Shown in pieces: positions 58,150-64,000 of a stretch of DNA of 64,000 nt. The DNA is from Copromyces sp. CBS 386.78 (lineage: Eukaryota; Ascomycota; Sordariomycetes; Sordariales; Sordariaceae). The notes below the pieces were generated by a model. It had not been told where the DNA came from. It was given only the letters and a program-made list of their open reading frames with translations, and ran no database searches. Position numbers and translations under genes: made by a program. The stretch covers positions 398,020 through 462,019 of the forward strand of contig MU839107.1 of assembly GCA_030685235.1 (NCBI GenBank). Reading direction: 5' to 3'. Each line of letters starts with the position of its first letter. Positions within the stretch are counted from its first letter, which is position 1.

Positions 58150-61100
58150 ATATACAACGGTTTTCAAGGGAGAAACCGTAACCCCCTATCCCCATATAAG
58201 TAAGCGAGGATTAGCGTACAATAGTCTGGAGGACTGGGAGTTAGTAAGGAAATCGCGATGCTCTTATAGAAAGAAGTTAGGGTCGGGCAAATTTTCCGGG
58301 CAGCTAGCGGTTTATTTATAAGGTTCGGGTTGCCCAATTTACGTACGGTCCTAGCGCTCGGGCTAGCCCGGTACCGTATACCGACGCACCGGATCCAGCG
58401 TACAGCTGCCCTAATATACGGGGCTACATTCCGGGCATTGCGCTCCGGGCATTGCACTCTAGGTATTGCGCTCCGGGCACTATATTATACTATAGTAATA
58501 GGAATTAAAAGGGCAGGTATCGTATTATAAGTATATAATCAAGGTATTAATTAAATAAATTAGTATAAAGGTACAGGTATAGTTAAATAGGAAATATTGT
58601 AATAATTGAGCTAGTAAACTATAGAGACAGTAGATTAGACGGGACGGACGGCCGGGAACTGAAGTATAATACTAGGCAAACTTGAATTAAATTATTAGTT
58701 AATACGTATTAGTTAGTATACTATACCGTTATAAGGGGATTCGTATTGTAATAAATTAAGTAAAAAGATTTATAGTATAGTAAACAATAATATAGACTTC
58801 TTTACCTTATTATAGGTAAATTAAGTCCCACTCTACCAATATTAATGCCTTTTCGTAATTGGGATTTTTACGCCGCGAATAATTATAAACGTCGATAATA
58901 TAAATACAATCTATTAGAAGGGAGGGCAAGCCGATAATAACTAGTTTAACCGTATTAAAAATTGCGTATAATCCTAGACTACTAACTACGATATTTCTAT
59001 TTAAAATTAATTTAATTAATATTAAGAAGATACGACGTTCTTTTATCCATTTATTTTTATATACGAAAATATAATTAATATAATTAATATTATTAATATT
59101 ATTCTAATAGTAAATATAATCGCCTATATTGAATGTAAATCGTTTAAGGGTCCTATAGTACTATTTAATTATAAGGTTAGCTATAGTCCAAAGATTAGGG
59201 CGGTTAAAAAAAGCAAAAGTGTAAAAATTTAAAAAAATATATTAGTATAGCTATAAAAGGGATTGAAATAATATAATATAAATATATCGTAAAGTCGGAG
59301 AATCGCCGTTTTCAGTACTTATTAATAGAATAGCGTATAAATACGTATTAAATCTATTAACTTCATATAAAAGCCCGTTTTTAATAATTATATTTAATAC
59401 CCTTTTATTTTTTTTAAACGTATTAATAGGTATATTATAAGAAAAAAGGTACTAAACCACTATATTTTTTCCTATTAAAATATAACTTTTATATAATCTA
59501 ATTAAGGGGCGAACTTTATTTTCAATAAAATTAATAACGTAATAGAGCGGGAACTTCTAATTATTTATTTATATAAATAAATTATTATTCTTTTAAATAC
59601 GTAAATTGTATAGTATTTTAAATAAAGCGTAGCCTAGAAAAGTAAACGGCAAATATAGCGAACTATAATACTAGGACCGGTAAATTATATCGGCGTTATA
59701 TTTATAGTATTACGACTACTAGATTTAACAGTCTTGAGACCTAATTATCTTCGGGAGCCGACTACTTTGGAGATTTACTACCCGGCCTATTATATAATAT
59801 AGTATATTATATTAGGTAGGTAGGGATAGATAGGGAAAATAAGGATATTAATATATATATAACGCTTATATTAACAATTTATTATCGGAGTAAAGGTAGA
59901 AATAGAGCGGCTATATAAAGTACTTACCTATTAGAAAACAATACCCGTTTACTATATTATATAACGCTTAACTTAAAGGTTATTATATTAGGCATATCGT
60001 AATCCTTACTATATATATTAATTAGTAATCGACGGAACCCCCTTAATATAAATAATAAGAATAATAGTAGGTTAGGGTTTTTGCAATGCGGGTCCTACTA
60101 GGTATAAATTGGGTAATACGTCTTATTTATAATTATATTACTTAATTTGCCGGCTATAACTAATCGTAAAAAGCTTAAATTAAACTTACGGCAGTCAAGG
60201 GCCGGGTTAAATCTAGGGTACCAATTATTAAGGATATTAACTTAGAATTCCGGCTCTTCTAATTCATTAACTAATATAATACCTAGCCGAATCTTATCAT
60301 TTCTAGCTAATAGCGCCTCGAATAAATTAAACGCCGTACAAACGATATTATTAATTATATTAGTAAGGCGGGGGTCCAATAGTACGAATAAATTAAGTAC
60401 AGTAAACCGGATCGTATAAATAACGTACTTTTATTATAAAATCTAGCGCTTAACCTCCTTACCATTCGTAAATATTGCCATCGCTTTATATTATTTATAG
60501 TATCGCGATTATAATTATTAATATTTATTTAATTTAAATATTTAACCGGTATTACAACTCTAATTTTATATATTATTTAGCGTTGCAATTACATAACCAG
60601 TACTCAATTTTCCAGGGGCCGAGAAAATCAATTATTAGGGGAAATTATTAATAATATAGGACTCCGCCATAAAATTTACTAGTGATATTTCTCCTCTACT
60701 AATATATTTAAATTTCCCGGGGGGCTATATTTATTATAAATTTAATTATAATAAATATTAAAATATATATTGGGGCGAAGAGCTTTAGTGATATACTTTT
60801 TTATATATATAGGTAAAGAACTACCAATTATATTGGCCGCCGTTATAATTACGAGATTAACTATATTATTTATATCGATTTCGTATTCTTATAATATTAT
60901 ATTTAAAATATCTAAATTTATACCTTCTACCTATATATTATCGTCTTCGAACGGATTAATTAACTTTATTATAAATAATTGGCGCAACAATATTTGCAAT
61001 AGTAAATCAGTCGTTCGAACACAGTTCTTAAACGCTTTCCGGGCTTTAGGGTTCTTAATAATATTTTTAATTGCAATTTCACATATTTTAATATATTAAC

Positions 61101-63906
61101 CCCGTACCGTTATATATAAGTATAGTATATTAACATATTATTCTATATTATTCTTAGTATTTATAAACATCGAATTATTGCATACTATATTAATAAACAC
61201 CTCTATAATAACTCGAATTATTTCCTAATCCAATTAAAGTCTGCTATAAGCCTTCTTATATATAATTTTCTATACATCCTATATAATCGGTTGAATATAT
61301 TTCTTCTTAAACTATATTAGGAATAAAAGCAGTATTATAATCAACTATTTAGCGTATTATAATAAATTATAGTTTTTAAAATAATCTATTAGTAATAGTA
61401 GCACAGTCTATCTATACAGAAATAACTAGGTTTTAAATATACAGTAATATTCAGCCTTTACGGTAGAAATAAGGAATATATCGATAAGCATTGTATATAC
61501 GTATATAATTATACCCTTGAATTCCGAATATACCGGGTTGGGTAGGCGAATTAAAATAATATCGAGAATTAGTATTAAGTTGAATAATATAGGACGAGGC
61601 TTAATAACCCCCTATTATTTAATATAAGCCTTCTTTTTTTTATCGTAATTGTTAAATTAACTTCGATTTCATAACGTATTTACAAATACTGATAGTAAAA
61701 ACGACATATCTTAACTTCCTTAATAAGAATATTCTGTTTATTTACTATATAGTCTAGACTAATATAATAAAATCGACAGAATTTCAAACCCGTAGGACTA
61801 ATTATACCGGTATTTTTATTTTATTGAGGTATATCCCTAGTATAATATAAAGTAAAGACGGAGATTAGTATTAGTTTATTATTAATATCTATAACTACTC
61901 CCTTTTTAAATGTTATAATATATTTAAGAGCTTCGACGATAGCTTTAAAATTCGAATTATAAGGGCCTAATACAATAGGAAAAATATTAGTATTGTACGT
62001 TCGACCGTTATTATATTCAAATACTATTAATAATTAATATACCCCTATTACCGACCGACGAATATTGTAATAGACGCTAAAACTATTAATAAACATTAGT
62101 ATTAGGCAGCTCAAAACCTTAATACTAGGGTTATTAACTTTATCCTATTATTATTCGTAGAATTCCCAGCCGTATTCATCTAATTCTAATTAGGCGCGGA
62201 TTGGTGAAATAAATACTATAAGTATAATTCGCTCTAATAGATCTTATTCGGGATCCGAATCTAAATCCTTATATAAAATACACTATACTAAAAATCCTTT
62301 TTTCTTTAAGTGAAGTCGCGTAATATATTTCGGAAGAAGATTTTTAATAGGAGGATAGATACTAATCTTTTTATCTTTCCGACGAAAATTAATTAATAAA
62401 TTTAGGTTACTTAGTATATTACTATTATAGTAGTCGGTTATTATACGGGCACGGCTATATATATACTATTCGGGAATCTAATACTTACCTTCGATACGTA
62501 GTACCAATTTATTCTTTTTAAAATCTAAAGTAATAAGGATAATTAAGAATTTTTACTTAATTTATTCGATATTAAAGTATTCGTATATAATAAATATAAT
62601 ATCATCCCGTTCAAGGCTTAGCTCGCTAGTAAAATTCCTACCTACTATACGAATACGGCCAATATAAAGTAAGAAATTATTATCCTCTTTTGGGAAACTG
62701 TAATAATAGAGTTCCTTATTTCTATAGTTATTAAAATAACGGTAGTAGATGAAGTCAGAAGGGAAAATAACCTTACTAGCATCGTCGCCGTTAATAAAAT
62801 GTACGTATTCCCCTGATATTATACATACAGACACTGCCTAATATCTAGGACTATAGAAGAATTTAGTCGGGTTATTAATAAAATGCGTTATACCTTTATA
62901 TATTTATAGACTTTTTACCGTATTAGAATTTCAAAAAGCTTAATAAACTAATTTTAGGTCTATAAAATATATAGGCGACGGTACAATTATTTTATTATTA
63001 TCGGGTTTAATTATAAAAGATATATTAATTTATATTATTAAATTATTCTAATTAATTATTTTACTAATTATAACTTCCTCCTCCTTTTTAGTTTCTTCCC
63101 TCTTTTTAGCGGTAAATTCAGTTTTTAACTTCGAAACTATTAATAATATTGAAAATACCCATATATCGAATAGAGGGAACCGTTTTTTAATCCAACCTTT
63201 AAGGGTTTCAATTATTTTAAGCAAATTGTCGATATCCGGTATAGATTTAATATTGCGTCTTCGAAAAAACCTTAAAATATTTAATAATATTATATATACC
63301 TATCGGGATATATGTATAAAATAGGTATATATGCCGAAAGTAAGTTGAAATTCTGATATATTTAATTCCTAGCTGTAGGGGTAATGAAGTAACTTCGATT
63401 TATTTTTAATACGGCCTTCGGGGATAGATAAGTCGGCAGTTTCTTTATCTTCTCTTACTTTTAATTCGATAAATTATTCGTCGATAAAAGTATTATTAAA
63501 TAGTATTATATTTATATCCGGCTAGTCTTAGTATTCTATTTTAGTATAATTTATATTTATATATAATTGCTTAAGATTAAGCATATTATTTATATCGTTT
63601 AAGGTATTTAATTCGCTTCGAAGTAGAATAATTTAATTTATATCGATTAGGCCTATATATTATTAATAAATAAATATATATTATATAATAATATATATTT
63701 ATTTATTAACTAACCTTCAATATCCGAATCGCCGTTTAATTTATTTACTTCGTCACTTTTAAATATAGTCGGCTCCGGTTTATCAATAGGATTAAGGATA
63801 GGATTAAATATTAGGACATTGTTATTATTATCAAATAGAGGGGTAAATCCCAGTGAATCCGCAAGTATATTTAATGCCGTTTAATTAGGACTATCGGCTT
63901 TTTAAA
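58150..63906. mobile_element. Second RIP-saturated repeat block, related transposon relic
   Basis: CpA and TpG drop sharply from about 58,200 while CpG remains, as in the 31-43 kb element. No CCGYAGCGG end is visible at the left border; the nearest structure is an AACGGTT/AACCGTT inverted pair at about 58,110-58,190. A minus-strand transposase relic is readable near 62.6-62.9 kb. The block ends at an inserted element at 63,907 or continues past the window, so its true size is unknown. Confidence 0.75.
62562..62900 (-). pseudogene. Transposase fragment related to that of the 12.4 kb element
   Basis: The minus-strand frame reads NPTKFFYSPRY(stop)AVSVC then IISGEYVHFINGDD, SKVIFPSDFIYYRY and GRIRIVGRNF, with TAG as the only stop in the upper part. 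The IFPSD-IYYR-(F/I)xN block matches in order and spacing the FIFPSD(stop)IYYRYIDN block of the plus-strand relic at about 37.46 kb. The gene presumably extends to lower coordinates, but I could not follow it with confidence. Confidence 0.55.
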
Positions 63907-64000
63907 TGAGAAAGTCTTTTCGCACTGCCCTCAATGTCTTCATACACTGCTCCCCCACTTTAATTTTTTTTTTGGACCAATAATCTCACACGCATCCATT
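63907..64000 (+). mobile_element. Left arm of a second copy of the TGAGAAAGTC element (cut by the window end)
   Basis: TGAGAAAGTCTTTTCGCACT followed by GCC-TCAA-GTCT and later CACGCATCC parallels the arms of the 591 bp element at 37,764. C-to-T differences and a T run distinguish it. It interrupts the second RIPped block, and its right end lies outside the window. Confidence 0.65.

Noticed and set aside
60770..61099. 109-codon plus-strand open frame in the second RIP block with hydrophobic, membrane-like composition
   Set aside because: Ile/Tyr/Asn-rich strings are expected from RIP-made AT-rich DNA. The recognisable transposase relic in this block is on the other strand.
1..64000. CRISPR arrays, rRNA genes, riboswitches or bacterial-type operons
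   Set aside because: No regularly spaced identical repeats and no rRNA-like sequence seen; spliced genes and RIP show a fungal nuclear genome.

Overview
The window reads as nuclear DNA of a filamentous ascomycete, most likely Neurospora or a close relative in the Sordariaceae. Genes carry short introns with GT[A/T/G]AGT-type donors, CTAAC/GCTAAC branch sites and C/TAG acceptors, and start codons sit in CA(A/C)(A/C)ATG contexts. Two long tracts (about 31.1-42.8 kb and 58.15-63.9 kb) are TA-rich and almost devoid of CpA/TpG while CpG is kept. That is the signature of repeat-induced point mutation (RIP). The species call is inference from these signs.

Layout. 0-13 kb: two host genes on the + strand, a small secreted or anchored membrane protein (3502-4703) and a 2,060-residue acidic, low-complexity protein (6536-12858). 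13.2-18.3 kb: nested non-autonomous DNA transposons and two wrecked genes. One wrecked gene (minus strand, 16.23-18.34 kb) was split by a TA-flanked element, which was then hit by another small element; formal removal of both rejoins its reading frame. 19.8-23.3 kb: a divergent pair of paralogues with a BTB/POZ-like N-terminus, the minus copy frameshifted and the plus copy intact. 23.3-30.9 kb: mostly gene fragments, including a zinc-knuckle/Pub1-type RRM relic and a phosphoglycerate-mutase-family C-terminal relic that still show intron signals.

30.907-43.338 kb is a 12.4 kb DNA transposon with the terminal inverted repeat CCGYAGCGGGAA and TA flanks. Its interior is saturated with RIP. It holds the ruin of a large transposase on + and a second, divergent coiled-coil gene on -. 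The small elements at 13.2 and 17.2 kb have the same ends, so the three look like one family. A 591 bp element with about 136 bp inverted repeats sits inside the transposase and is free of RIP, so it arrived later. The 58.15-63.9 kb tract is a second RIPped block with a related transposase relic on the minus strand, and a relative of the 591 bp element starts at 63,907 and runs off the window.

43.3-58.1 kb is host DNA: a small putatively lipid-anchored protein (49799-50239, minus), a tRNA gene with an unusually long intron (53004-53180, minus) and a large coiled-coil protein (54681-57385, minus), separated by long stretches without a supportable gene. Apart from the divergent pair, no operon-like or pathway cluster is evident. 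The strongest story is the transposon family and its interplay with RIP.
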